Shown one piece after another: positions 10,011 through 22,100 of a stretch of 64,000 bases of DNA. A program made the translations under genes and the position numbers. Every line of letters starts with the position of its first letter. Position 1 is the stretch's first letter. The stretch is from Acetispira formosa (nom. nud.). GTDB taxonomy: Bacteria > Desulfobacterota > Desulfarculia > Adiutricales > Adiutricaceae. The notes beneath the pieces are model-generated. The model was not told the DNA's origin. It saw only the letters and a program-made list of their open reading frames with translations, and ran no database searches. The stretch lies in NCBI GenBank assembly GCA_023525915.1, contig CP026657.1, positions 3,248,001-3,312,000 of the forward strand, written 5' to 3'.

Positions 10011-10057
10011 GTTATGATGAAAACATTTGTGATAATGCTGGATCTGTTGTACAGCCA

Positions 10058-10086
10058 TTGCTGTAAATGGTGCGGTTTGCTATAAT
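10058..10086 (+). promoter_or_regulatory. predicted sigma70 promoter for the TSCPD gene
   Basis: TTGCTG at 10058-10063, a 17-bp spacer, then a consensus TATAAT at 10081-10086, 95 bp upstream of the start codon at 10181 and downstream of the RTX terminator. Confidence 0.6.
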
Positions 10087-10180
10087 TTGGTGCCTTTGTC
10101 GCGTCAATGGCGGAAGGGACTTGCGTCAGTGGCCGAGGTTCTCTCTTTACCGGATATTAATCATTTTTTGAGGTGAAAAT

Positions 10181-10459
10181 ATGCGTCATTCTTTTTCAAC
10201 CAAAGGAACCTGCTCAAGAAGCATTGAGTTTGACGTCAATGATGGAATTGTCAGCGGCATCACCTTTGAGGGCGGCTGTCACGGCAATTTGCAGGGGGTG
10301 GCCAAGCTGGCTGAAGGCCGGAGCGTTGAAGAGCTGGTTTCCATTCTTTCCGGCATTAAATGTGATACTAAAAAAACGTCGTGTCCTGATCAACTGGCCA
10401 AAGCCTTGAAAAAGCACACCCCTAAAAAGAAGGGAAAAAGCCAGCAATTCTCAAAGTAA
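10181..10459 (+). CDS. TSCPD domain-containing protein (TIGR03905-like)
   Basis: 92 aa; ATG 10181 follows GAGGTG with proper spacing. The protein contains FEGGCHGNLQGVAKLAEG and the TSCPDQLAKAL motif that names the TSCPD family, a small domain also found at the C-terminus of class II ribonucleotide reductases. Stand-alone versions of this length are common in anaerobes and their role is unknown. Three cysteines (GTCSR, GGCHG, TSCPD, plus IKCDT) could bind metal, but this is inference. It has its own promoter and a terminator-like hairpin at 10669-10698. A dispersed intergenic repeat begins 2 bp after its stop codon. Confidence 0.85.
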   Translation: MRHSFSTKGTCSRSIEFDVNDGIVSGITFEGGCHGNLQGVAKLAEGRSVEELVSILSGIKCDTKKTSCPDQLAKALKKHTPKKKGKSQQFSK

Positions 10460-10460
10460 A

Positions 10461-10590
10461 CTTTTTCCCCTGAACTTGTGGCGTGCAGCTACGCAAAAAG
10501 CGTGGTTTTTGTTTCGCGAGTTGCTATTTTACCGTAAAAACCAGTCGCTGACGCTCCGTCTCCCCTGTGGGGCGACCTGCTATTTTGAAA
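10461..10590 (+). repeat. dispersed ~130-bp downstream repeat, copy 1
   Basis: Starts with CTTTTTCCCCTGAACTTG and contains CGCAAAAAGCGTGGTTTTTG, CCAGTCGCTGACGCTCCGTC and CGACCTGCTATTTTGAAA. The same blocks in the same order occur at 26878-27009 (minus strand) and 41153-41256 (plus strand). It lies just 3' of the TSCPD gene in the same orientation. Confidence 0.85.
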
Positions 10591-10668
10591 TTGCCGTCTA
10601 CTTTGAGAATTGCTGGGAAAAAGCGCCTGAGGTTTTCAGGCTACTGTTTTCTCCATTAGAAATTAAAG

Positions 10669-10708
10669 CGGCCCGGTGGGATAAATTCCTCCGGGCCGTC
10701 TGTTTTTA
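10669..10708 (+). terminator. hairpin terminator between convergent TSCPD gene and chemoreceptor gene
   Basis: CGGCCCGG at 10669-10676 pairs with CCGGGCCG at 10691-10698; the plus strand then reads TCTGTTTTTATA. It best fits termination of plus-strand transcription. On the minus strand the tail (CTTTAATTT) is weaker, so partial bidirectional use is possible. Confidence 0.6.
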
Positions 10709-10720
10709 TATGGTGATGCG

Positions 10721-12766
10721 TCAGGTAATTTTCAGGGCGTTAGGGCTGGCCGGGGCGATTCCGCCAGAGCTGGACGACGTGGCGGCGGCATGCACCATCG
10801 TTCCGCCTCCGTTGATGACCCCGTACAACTGCTGCACCAGTTCCTTCAGGCGGACTGTCTGATCCGCCAGAGCCATTGACGATGAGGCCGTCTCTTCCGC
10901 CATGGCCGCGTTGGATTGGGTGACCTTGTCCATCTGGGAAACAGAGGTGTTGACTTGGCCGACTCCAAGGGCCTGCTCGTTGGTGGCGGCTGTTATTTCC
11001 GTAATCAGTCTGCCCACCTCCTCGGCCCCTTCTTCAATTTCCTTGAAACTGGCCGTCAGATTTTCCACATTGTTTGAGCCGTCGCTGACCTGCTGCACAG
11101 TGTTCTTGATCAGTTCGGTCGTGTCATTGGCCGCCTGGGCCGAGCGCAGGGCCAGGTTGCGCACTTCATCGGCCACCACCGCGAAACCCTGCCCGGCCTC
11201 TCCAGCCCGGGCCGCCTCCACGGCCGCGTTCAGGGCCAACAAGTTGGTCTGGAACGCAATGCCCTCAATGGTTTTAATTATCTGGCCGACCTGTTCGGAG
11301 GAATGGCTGATTTCAGTCATGGCCTGGCGGACAGTCTGGACGGCCTGGCCCCCTTCTGAAATCAACCGCACCGTGTGCTCAGTGCTCTTGCTGGTTCTGT
11401 TGGCGTTTTCCGCATTCTGTTTGGTCATTGAGGACATTTCTTCCAGCGTGGCCGAGGTCTCCTCCAGGCTGGCCGCCTGTTCCGAGGACGCTTCAGCCAG
11501 CGAGCTGGAAGCGCTGGAGATTTCCGACGATATCCTTTCCAGCTCACCGGAGCTTTCCGATAGTTCCCTGATCATGGCTTCCAGGTTTTTGGACAGGCGG
11601 CCCATAGTCATCCAGGCCAAGCCCAAACTCAAAAGAATGCCGATAATGGTTACTGAAAGAAGGATGGTCACCGCCTGCGAATAATTGACGTCGGCCCCGT
11701 CCTGGGCGGCTTTGAAGAAACCTTTCTGCTTATCCAGGATATCTCTCAGTATTTCACCTTCCCTCTTGCGGGTGGGGTTGCACTGGTTGGCCATAACGTC
11801 CAGGGCTTCGTCATGGGTGTTGGTTTTGGCCAGTTCATAGGTATGGTTCCATAAAGGCAGGCCGTCAGCGCTGACGGGTTTGTAATCACGCCAGTATATT
11901 TCCGCCGCCGTCCTCAGATAAGGATTGATGAACGAACCCATGCCTGATGGAAAATTGACCGGGGCCGGTCGCCGCTCCACTCCCCCGGCGGGCGGGAATC
12001 TGGGCGGAATGACCCCCTGCTTGAATGACTCGTTAAAAGCGTTCAGCTGCTGGTTGGATACGGACTGACTGGTCAGGAGCCTCTCCAGGCGGTCCAGGCT
12101 GGCGTTGAGGGCGGCAAAGAGCTGCTGCCCTTTGTCACTGAGTTCTTTCAACTGTTCGGTGCTGCCGGAGGAATAGAGGGCGCTCTTCTCATTGAGCTCT
12201 ATGGCCTGAGTCCAGCTGGCGGCCTCATAGGCATAGCGGGCCGCCAGAACGCCGTCAGGCTGGCCGGTCTGTTCAGCCGCCTCGGCGATGCTGATTAAGG
12301 CGGCCAGGCGGCTGTTCCAGTATTCAGAACTGACTGTTTCCGAAAATTCGGTGGCCTTGGCCGTGGAATCCTCCAGTGACAGGTTGACAATATTGTTGAC
12401 TATGCCTTTATGCTTTTCCCATTCCGCCTCAAGCGCGTTCCACTCCTGCTGGAGCCTGGTGACCGCGCCGATTTCTTTCATCTTGCGGTCTATATCCGCC
12501 GCTTTCACTTCCAAATCCTTGCTGTCGGCCTGCTTCTTTTCAAAGCTGGAACTTAAGACCACTTCGCGCACGGCAATGATGACTTCATTAATATCAGTGG
12601 CCACATCTTCAATGTCGCTTGACCGGCGGGCGGCGAAGTTGATTTCGTCCACCGCGCCCCGAATGCCCATCATGGCGTAGATTCCGGCCGCACAGATAAT
12701 TATGGCCACTATGGTCATGAGGATGATGATGGTGAAAATCTGCTTTTTAATGGACCAACGAAACAT
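10721..12766 (-). CDS. methyl-accepting chemotaxis protein
   Basis: 681 aa. ATG 12766 (MFRWSIKKQ) is preferred over the longer frame from 12862 because AAGGAG lies 7 nt upstream. TM1 is at residues 9-31. A mostly helical periplasmic sensor domain spans about 32-363 and includes a Pro-rich stretch ([11 protein letters not shown], residues 252-262). TM2 is at 364-387. The cytoplasmic methyl-accepting region follows, with the conserved signalling tip at about 500-540 ([20 protein letters not shown], then [10 protein letters not shown]). There is no CheR-binding pentapeptide at the C-terminus. Membrane chemoreceptor signalling to CheA/CheW is established for the family; the ligand cannot be predicted. 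It is a single-gene unit with no che genes nearby. Confidence 0.93.
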   Translation of the reverse strand: MFRWSIKKQIFTIIILMTIVAIIICAAGIYAMMGIRGAVDEINFAARRSSDIEDVATDINEVIIAVREVVLSSSFEKKQADSKDLEVKAADIDRKMKEIGAVTRLQQEWNALEAEWEKHKGIVNNIVNLSLEDSTAKATEFSETVSSEYWNSRLAALISIAEAAEQTGQPDGVLAARYAYEAASWTQAIELNEKSALYSSGSTEQLKELSDKGQQLFAALNASLDRLERLLTSQSVSNQQLNAFNESFKQGVIPPRFPPAGGVERRPAPVNFPSGMGSFINPYLRTAAEIYWRDYKPVSADGLPLWNHTYELAKTNTHDEALDVMANQCNPTRKREGEILRDILDKQKGFFKAAQDGADVNYSQAVTILLSVTIIGILLSLGLAWMTMGRLSKNLEAMIRELSESSGELERISSEISSASSSLAEASSEQAASLEETSATLEEMSSMTKQNAENANRTSKSTEHTVRLISEGGQAVQTVRQAMTEISHSSEQVGQIIKTIEGIAFQTNLLALNAAVEAARAGEAGQGFAVVADEVRNLALRSAQAANDTTELIKNTVQQVSDGSNNVENLTASFKEIEEGAEEVGRLITEITAATNEQALGVGQVNTSVSQMDKVTQSNAAMAEETASSSMALADQTVRLKELVQQLYGVINGGGTMVHAAATSSSSGGIAPASPNALKIT

Positions 12767-13156
12767 TGATATGCTCCTTGGGGAAATTTGTCTGTTGGAA
12801 AGTGGCGACAGGAACTGCCGGAAAAGATAGTTACAAGAGGTTTGACTGAAAAAGAAGCACAAAAGTGCTTTTCATTTTGAAATTATATATGATAATGAAG
12901 ACTTTGTATACCAAAATAATTTGTGTTGTGCTTGTTTTTTTACCAGATGAAATTATTGTCCGTCAACTGATTGATTTTGAATGAAATTAAAGGTAGCGGG
13001 AAATAAAATCCAGCCAGGCAAGATACTCATTTCGCAGAAAACCGGCCACGTGGATCATAAACCGCGCAAAAGCCCGCCGAAACCCTTTTCAGGAATTTCG
13101 GCGGGGTCAAGTGTCTGTTTTTCCAGGCCACCCATCGCGGGGCGGCCTGGCACATA
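12767..13156. other. intergenic region upstream of chemoreceptor and downstream of adhesin
   Basis: A 390-bp gap. 12870-12990 is AT-rich and probably holds the chemoreceptor promoter, though I see no convincing -35/-10 pair. A perfect 10-bp stem (CCCGCCGAAA at 13073-13082, TTTCGGCGGG at 13096-13105) lies downstream of the minus-strand adhesin gene and could act as its terminator. Its minus-strand tail (CTTTTG) is poor. No gene is seen. Confidence 0.5.
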
Positions 13157-16100
13157 TTACAGCTTCAGGACTATGGACAAGTAGACGCTGTCGGATACGC
13201 CGGAGTTGCCGCGCAGGGTGGCCCTGGCCCAGAGAACTCCCACTCCTATCCCATAAAACTTGGTCTGGGCTCGCCCATTGGCGTTGGTTATGGAAGTGGT
13301 GGGCTGGAAGCTGCCCAATGAGAGGCCAATACCGGCTATATCCCAATCTATGTAGGCGCCGGGCACGGGCAGGCCGTTATCGGTCAGGACGGCTTCCAGA
13401 TCAAGGGTGGAGCCGATGGCGATAGTAATCAGGGCGGGCTTTTCCAGCTTCAACTGGTAGCTGGGCACGATGCTGACTGTTATGTCGGCATAGACGTTGG
13501 GGTCATTGACCATTGAGGCCCTCAGGGTTACGGTGCCGGCCAGGCTGCTGGTGAATCTGCCGGAGGCCAGGCCGGAAGCGTTGGTGAGGGTGGTATTTTG
13601 AGCAAACGTGCCCTTGCCGGTTCCCTGAACCAGGGACCAATAGATCTGCTGGCTGGGGATTACGGTATTGCCGTCTTTCAGCACGGCGGAGAGGTTGAAG
13701 CTCTGGCCGGTGCCCAGGCTGCTGGAGTCGGTGGTTAGGGCGATGCTGTAATCAGGGGCGACATTGAAGGTCGTATCCGCATAAACGCCGGGGCTTGAAG
13801 CGAGGGTGGCCCTGATTGTGACCGCGCCGGAGCGGGACGGGGTGAAAGAAACCCTGGCCTGGCCGGAACCGCTGGTCGATGAAACGGCCGCGCCCAGATC
13901 TGAGCTGTTGGCCCCGCTGACCACGGTCCAGGAAATGTCGGCGTTCTGAACCGGGAAGGTTCCGTCGGTCAGGCTGACGGTCAGGTAGTCTTTCTGGCCG
14001 GTTTGGAGGGCGGTTGGCACAGAGGTGAAAGCCAGGCTGTAGAGCGGATTGATGGTGATGGCGGTGTCGGCGGAAACATCGGTCTGCCCGGTGACCGTGG
14101 CATGGAGCACTATGGCTCCGGCTTTCTGGGCCGAGAGCTGCATGATGGTTTCCCCGGAGGCGTCAGTCGTGCCGGAGCTGGGGGAGATTTGGGCCTGGCC
14201 GGAGCTGCCGCTGTCGATGGTCCAGGCTATCTCCGCGCCGGAGACCGGGACTCCGCCGTTTTTAAGGGTGGCTTTGACTTGAATCCGGCCGCCGGTGGTC
14301 AGGGACTGGCTGTCCGGTTCTATGGTGAGTTTGAAGGCGTTATCCACGCTGAGGGTTATATCCTTATAGACCGCGGGAGTGGTGTTGGCCAGGGTTCCCC
14401 TCACGATAACCTGATTTCCTCCGGTGGCATTCGGCGTGAAATTCAGGGAGGCCCGGCCATCGGCTGAGGTGGTGACTGACTGACCATCGGGGAACTGGCC
14501 GTTGCCCTGTTCCACGCTCCAGGTAATCTCGCGGCCGGCCGCCGGAGTTGCCCCGTCGGTAACCACGGCCTGGAGGCTGATGGTTTCGCCGGCGTCCGGG
14601 TTGGTCTGGCTGGCGGTGAGAATAATATTGTAAGTCGGGTCGATGTTGATTTCGGCCGTGTTGGAGACCGTGCCGCCGGTGGCCAGGGCCGCCTCAATGG
14701 TGACCGTGCCGCCCTTGGTGGCAATGAAAGTATTGGCGGCCTGACCTGTGGGGTCAGTGCTGGAATCGCTGTTGGCAAAGTAACCGGCCCCGGTGGACGA
14801 GGGCAGAATTGACCAGATCACCGCCTGTGACGGCAGGGCGTTGTTGCCGTCCCTGACGAGCACGGTGAAGCTGGCCGAGCCGCCGTTGGCGATGCCGGCG
14901 CTGGGCGGAGAGAGAGTCAGGCTGTAATCCGGGGTCACGATCACCGCCGCTTTGACATAGATGTCGGGCCTGGCGCTGAGTGAAGCTTTGATGACCAGGG
15001 TTCCGCTTCTGTCGGCCGTGAATCTGGCGGCCAGATAGCCGCCGCCGGAAGTGAGGCCGGAGGCCGGACTAAAGCTGCCGCCCGCGTCTCCGCTTTCCAC
15101 GCTCCAGTTGATTTCCTGGCCATCGAGGTATTGCGTCCCGTCACGCAGGCGGGCGGTCAGATCGACGAAACCGAGGTTGGACATGATAATTGAGCTTGGG
15201 TCAAGTTCAATGACATATGAGGGCTCGATCACCACAGTCGTCTCCGCGAAGACCAGGCTGTTGCCGCCCAGGGCGGCCCTTATTTTGACCGTGCCGGAAG
15301 CGCTGGCCGTGAAGGGGTTCTGGGTGGCGCCGTCGGCGGCGGTGGTGGTGTTGGCGTCGATCAGGGTGCCCGCGCCCTGATCGTCAGTGGAAACGCTCCA
15401 AACTATGCCGGCCGCGTTCACCGGATTTCCGCCATCGAGCAGCACGGCGTTCAGAGCGGCCGAAGCGCCGTTTTTCACGGTGGAGGGAACGGCCGCCAGG
15501 GTCAGGCTGTAAGAGGGGCTGACCGTAAAGGTGGTATCCGCGAAGACGTTGCCGCTGTCGGCGGTCAGGGCGGCCCTGATGGTGATCTCCCCGGATTGTG
15601 AGGGTGTGTAGGAAATCCTGGCTTCACCGGCGCTGTTGGTGGAAGAGGCGGACGCGCCGAGGTCGGAACTGGCGGAGCCGCTGACCGTCCAGGTCAGGCC
15701 GGCGTTGCTGACCGGATTGGCCCCGTCTTTCAGTACGGCCGTAACATAGCCTTTATCCCCGGTTTTGAGGCCGGCCGGCACTTCGGTGATGGTCATGGTG
15801 TAGTTCGGATCGATGTGGATGGTCACATCGCCGTAGATGGTTTGGTTCCCGGCCAGCTCGGCGTGTATTACCACGGTCCCGGCTTTCTGGGCCGTAAAGG
15901 AGGTGGTCGCCTGCCCGGTCGCGTCGGTCGCGCCTGAGGTCGGATTGAGAAGGCCCTGACCGGAGGTGCCGGGCTTGATGACCCAATTGATATTAGTGTT
16001 GTTTGCCGGGAGTCCGCCGTTTTCCAAGAGGGCGGTGATTGAAATGGTGTCCCCGGTTTTGATGTTGTAATTGGTCGCGGAGACCGTCATATTATAGGCA

Positions 16101-19100
16101 CTGTCCACATCGACCGTAATTGTTTCACTGGCGGCCGGGGAAGCGCCATCGATGGTGACCCGCACGATCACCTGTCCGCTGGCGTTCGGGATGAAACTGT
16201 TGGAGGTGTACCCGGCGGCCGTAGTTGTGCTCAAGCCGTCTTCGAAACTAAAGGCTCCCAGGTCGAAACTCCAGCTTATGGCCTGGCCGTCCAGGAGGTT
16301 GGCTCCGTCTTTAACCAGAGCTTGGATGGTAACGGGCTCGTTAATGGCAGGGGTGGCCGGATCGGCGGTCAGAATTATTCTGTAATCCGGGGTTATGGTG
16401 ATATCGATCGGATTGGAAGCCGCTTCACCCGAAGCCAGGGTGGCCTGGATGGTCACAGTCCCGCCGCGGGTGGCGGTGAAGGTGGCGGCGGCGGCTTCAC
16501 CGGCGGCTCCCGTGTCGGAGCTGTTGAAGCTGAAATAGCCCTCGCCGGTGCTGGAAGCCAACACGGACCAGTTCACTGTCTGGGAGGGCAGGGGCGTGGC
16601 GCCGTCTTCAACCAGAGCCGTGAGGTTGATGGTATTGCCGTTGGTAATGCTGTACGAGTCGGCGCTCAAGGTCAGTTTGTAGTCAGGCACGACAGTGATA
16701 ACCGCCTGCGCGACCAGGCTCGGCTGATTACCAAAGGTGGCCTTGACCAGCAGTTCGCCGCTCTGTGAGGGCGTGAAGATGGTGGAGGCGAGGCCGCCGG
16801 AAGTGTCGCCTGAGGCCGGCTGAAGGGTTCCATTGGCTGTTCCGCTTATGCTCCAGCTAATGGGCCCGTTTTCCACATCTGTCAGGCCGTCTCTGAGATG
16901 AGCGGTCAGTTGCAGGCTTTGCCCGTTCACCACCCTCAAGCTGGCGGCCTCAATGGCAAGGCTGTAGTTGGGCTGTACCGTCAGCTCTATAGTTTGATAT
17001 ATATCCGGGGAGTCAGTCATGGCCGCCCTTATGGTGACCGTGCCGGACACTCCGGTGGTGTAGGTGGCCAGAGCCTGCCCGGCGGCGTTGCTGCCGCCGC
17101 CGGTTACGCTGCCCTGTCCGGCGGGCGTGACGCTCCAGGTTATGGGCACTCCCGCCGCCAGGAGACTGCCGTTGCGCACGGCGGCGGTCAGGTTTACCGT
17201 GCCGCCGGCCAGGGGCGTGGTGGAGTCGGCGGTGAGCGTTATGTTATAGCTCTGGGTGACTGTGATGGTGACGGATTCCCGCGCCAGTTCCGTAGGTGAA
17301 CCGGCCGTAACTTCCAGCGTCGCATCACGGGTTCCGGCCTTGAATGAGAGGGTTGCTGTCCCGCTAGCGCCGGTGACGGCTGATCCGGTCAGAATGGAAC
17401 CGTCGCCGCTGGTGATGGAGAGAGTCAGCGTCTCACCGCTCAAAGCTTGTCCGTCTTTGGTGAGGGTTACGGTGATGTTGACGGTGCCGCCCGGCAGAGC
17501 ACTGGCTGGATTGGCGGCGAGTGTCAGGCTGTAAACGGGCGCCGCGACATTAATTGTAATGTTTTCGCTATAAAGCCCGGGAGAGCCGACGGCGACTTTG
17601 AGAGTGGCGTCGGTGCTACCGGCCTGGAAAGTGAGGGTGGCTTCGCCGCTGCTGTCGGTGGTGGCGGTGCCGGTGAGGATGGCGCCGTCGCCGGAGACGA
17701 TGGAGAGGGTGAGAGGCTCACCGTTGGCGGGTTGGCCGTTATTGGTGAGAGTGGCGCTGATGGTGACGGTGTCGCCAGTTTTGGGGCTGGCTGGACTGCT
17801 GGTTAGAGTCAGGTCATAGGATGGGCTGGTGTCGACGTCGATATCGATATTTTCGCTATAAAGCCCGGTGGGTGAGCCGACGGCGACTTTGAGGGTGGCG
17901 TCGGTGCTTCCGGCTTGGAAGGTAAGGGTGGCTTGGCCGCTGCTGTCGGTGGTGGCGGTGCCGGTGAGGATGGTGCCGTCGCCGGTGACGATGGAGAGGG
18001 TTAGCGGTTCACCGTTGGCGGGCTGGCCATTGTTGGTGAGAGCGGCGCTGATGGTGACGGTGTCGCCGGGCTTGGGGTTGGCGGGGCTGCTGGTTAGGGT
18101 GAGGTCGTAAGGCGATCCGGTGCCGCTGGTGTCGACAGTGATGTCGATATTCTCGCTGTAAAGCTCGGTGGGAGAGCCGACGGCGACCTTAAGGGTGGCG
18201 TTATTATTGCCAGCATTGAAAGTGAGCGAAGCTTCGCCGTTGGCGTCAGTGGTGGCGGTGCCGGTGAGGATGGTTCCGTCGCCGGTGACAAGTGAAAGGG
18301 TGAGCGTTTCACCGCTGGCGGGCAGTCCATCCTTGGCGAGGGCCGCGCTGATGGTGACGGTATCGCCAGGCTTGGGGCTGGGAGGACTGCTGGTTAGGGT
18401 GAGGTCATAGGTTGAACCAATGCCGCTGGTGTCGACATCTATGTCTATGGTTTTACTGTAGAGTTCGTCAGGCGAACCTACGGTCACTTTTAGTGTGGCA
18501 TCGGTATTGCCGGCCTGGAAAGTGAGGGTGGCTTGGCCGCTGCTGTCGGTGGTGGCAGTGCCGGTGAGGATGGAGCCGTCGCCGGTGACGATGGAGAGGG
18601 TGAGCGGCTCACCGCTGGCGGGTGCGCCGTTATTGGTGAGAGTGGCGCTGATGGTCACAGTGTCGCCGGGTTTGGGGTTGGCGGGACTGCTGGTGAGAGT
18701 GAGGCCGTAAGGCAAATCAGTGCCGCTGGTATCGACGTCGATGTCGATGTTCTCGCTGTAGAGTTCAGTCGGTGAGCCGACGGCGACTTTGAGGGTGGCG
18801 TCGTTATTGCCGGCTTTGAAAGTGAGAATGGCTTGGCCGCTGCTATCGGTGGCGGCGGTGCCGGAGATGATGGAGCCGTCGCCGGAGACTAGTGAAAGGG
18901 TAAGCGTTTCACCGCTGGCGGGCAGTCCACCCTTGGTGAGGGCCGCGCTGATGGTGACGGTGTCGCCAGGCTTGGGGCTGGGGGGGCTGCTGGAGAGAGT
19001 AAGGTCATAGGTCGAGCCAACGCCGCTGGTATCGACATCGATGTCGATGGTTTTGCTGTAAAGCTCGGTGGGTGAGCCGACGGCAACTTTGAGGGTGGCG

Positions 19101-22100
19101 TCGGTATTGCCGGCCTGAAAGGTGAGCGTGGCTTCACCGCTGGTGTTGGTGGTGGCGGTGCCGGTGAGGATGGAGCCATCGCCCGCGACGATGGAGAGGG
19201 CAAGCGGTTCACTGCCGGCGGGCAGCCCATCCTTGGTGAGGGCCGCGCTGATGGTAACGGTATCGCCAGGTTTGGGGTTGAGGGGGCTGCTGGTGAGGGT
19301 TAGGTCGTAGGTCGAGCCAGTGCCGCTGTTATCGACATCGATGTCGATGGTTTTGCTATATAGTTCGGTGGGCGAACCAACGGTGACCTTGAGGGTGGCA
19401 TCGGTATTGCCGGCCTGGAAGGTGAGGGTAGCTTGGCCGCTGCTGTTGGTGGTGGCGGTGCCGGTGAGGATGGTGCCTTCGCCGGTAACGATGGAAAGGG
19501 TGAGAGGCTCACCGCTGGCGGGCTGACCGTTGTTGGTGAGAGTGGCGCTGATGGTGACAGTGTCGCCGGGCTTGGGGTTGGCGGGGCTGCTGGTGAGAGT
19601 GAGGTCGTAAGGCAGGGCAGATCCGCTGGTGTCGACGTCGATATCGATATTCTCGCTGTAAAGCTGAGTGGGTGAACCGACGGCGACTTTAAGGGTTGCA
19701 TCGTTATTGCCGGCCCGGAAAGTGAGCGTGGCTTCGCCGCTGCTGTTGGTGGTGGCAGTGCCGGAGATGATGGAGCCGTCGCCGGAGACTAGTGAAAGGG
19801 TAAGCGTCTCACCGTTGGCAAGCAGTCCATCCTTTGTGAGGGCGGCGCTGATGGTCACAGTGTCGCCAGGCTTGGGGCTGAGGGGGCTGCTGGTGAGGGT
19901 GAGGTCATAGGTTGAACCAATGCCGCTGGTGTCGACATCGATATCGATGGTTTTGCTGTAAAGTTCAGTGGGCGAACCTACCGTCACTTTTAGTGTGGCA
20001 TCGGTATTGCCAGCCTGGAAAGTGAGGGTGGCCTTGCCGTCACTATCTGTAGTGACTGTGCCATTGAGGATGGAACCATCACCGGAGACAATGGCCAGGG
20101 TGAGAGGCTCACCGCTGGCGGGTGTGCCGTTGTTGGTGAGAGTGGCGCTGATGGTGACGGTATCGCCGGGTTTGGGGCTGGCGGGGCTGCTGGTAAGGGT
20201 AAGGTCATAGGTTGAACCAGTGCCGCTGGTATCGACATTGATATCGATATTTTCGCTGTAAATCTGAGTGGGCGAACCGACGGCGATTTTGAGGGTGGCG
20301 TCGTTATTGCCAGCCCGGAAAGTGAGCGTAGCTTCGCCGTTGCTGTCAGTAGTGGCGGTGCCGGAGATGATGGAGCCGTCACCTGAAACTAGTGAAAGGG
20401 TAAGCGTTTCACCGCTGGCGAGCAGTCCATCCTTGGTGAGGGCCGCGCTGATGGTGACGGTGTCGCCTGGCCTGGGGTTGGCGGGGCTGCTGGTGAGAGT
20501 GAGATCATAGGTTGAACCCATGCCGCTAGTGTCAACGTCAATATCAATGGTTTTGCTGTAGATCTCGGTGGGCGAGCCGACGGCCACTTTGAGGGTGGCG
20601 TCGGTATTGCCGGCCTGGAAAGTGAGCGTAGCTTGGCCGTTGCTGTTGGTGGTGGCGGTGCCGGAAATGATGGAGCCGTCGCCGGTGACGATGGAGAGGG
20701 TGAGCGGTTCACCGCTGGCGGGTGCGCCATTATTGGTGAGAGTGGCGCTGATGGTGACAGTGTCGCCGGGTTTGGGGTTGGCGGGACTGCTGGTGAGCGT
20801 GAGGTCGTAAGGCAAAGCAGCGCCGCTGGTATCGACGTCAATGTCGATGTTCTCGCTGTAGAGTTCAGTGGGGGAACCGACGGCGACCTTGAGGGTGGCG
20901 TCGTTGTTGCCGGCCCGGAAAGTGAGCGAAGCTTGGCCGCCGCTATTGGTGGCGGCGGTGCCGGAGAGGATGGAGCCGTCGCCGGTGACCAGTGAAAGGG
21001 TAAGGGTCTCACCGTTGGCAGGCAGTCCATCCTTGGTGAGGGTGGCGCTGATGGTGACGGTGTCGCCAGGTTTGGGGTCGGGAGGGCTGCTGGAGAGGAT
21101 CAGGTCATAGGTTGAACCAATGCCGCTGGTGTCAACGTCAATGTCAATGGTTTTGCTGTAGAGTTCAGTGGGCGAACCAACGGCGACTTTGAGGGTGGCG
21201 TCGGTATTGCCGGCCTGGAAAGTGAGGGTGGCTTGGCCGCTGCTGTTGGTGGTGGCGGTGCCGGAGATGATGGAGCCGTCCCCGGTGACGATGGAGAGAG
21301 TCAGAGGCTCACCGCTGGCGGGTGCGCCGTTATTGGTGAGAGTGGCGCTGACGGTCACAGTGTCGCCGGGTTTGGGGATGGCGGGGCTGCTGGTGAGCAC
21401 CAGGCCATAGGAAGCACCGCTGCCGCTGGTGTCGACGTCGATATCGATGTTCTCGCTGTAGAGCTGAGTGGGCGAGCCGACGGCGACTTTGAGGGTGGCG
21501 TCGTTATTGCCGGCCCGGAAAATGAGCGTAGCTTGGCCGCCGCTATTGGTGGTGGCTGTGCCCGAGATGATGGAGCCGTCGCCGGAGACGAGTGAAAGGG
21601 TTAGCGTTTCATCGCTGGCGAGCAGTCCATTCTTGGTGAGGGCCGCGTTGATGGTGACGGTCTCGCCGGGCCTCGGGTCGGGAGGGCTGCTGGTGAGAGT
21701 GAGGTCATAAGTTGAACCAATGCCGCTGGTGTCGACGTCAATATCAATGGTTTTGCTGTAAAGTTCGGTGGGTGAGCCAACGGCGACTTTGAGGGTGGCG
21801 TCGGTATTGCCGGCCTGGAAAGTGAGCGTGGCTTGGCCGCTGCTATTGGTGGTGGCGGTGCCGGTGAGGATGGAGCCGTCCCCGGTGACGATGGAGAGGG
21901 CCAGGGGTTCACCGTTGGCGGGTTGACCGTTTTTAGTGAGAGTGGCGCTAACGGTTACAGTGTCGCCGGGTTTGGGGCTGGCCGGGCTGCTGGTGAGAGT
22001 CAGGCCGTAAGGCGAACCAGTGCCGCTGGTGTCGACATCGATATCAATGTTCTCGCTGTAAAGCTTAGTGGGCGAACCGACAGCGACTTTGAGGGTGGCG

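Noticed and set aside
10476..10862. 128-codon plus-strand open frame downstream of the TSCPD gene
   Set aside because: It is made of the dispersed repeat, a terminator hairpin and the antisense end of the chemoreceptor gene.
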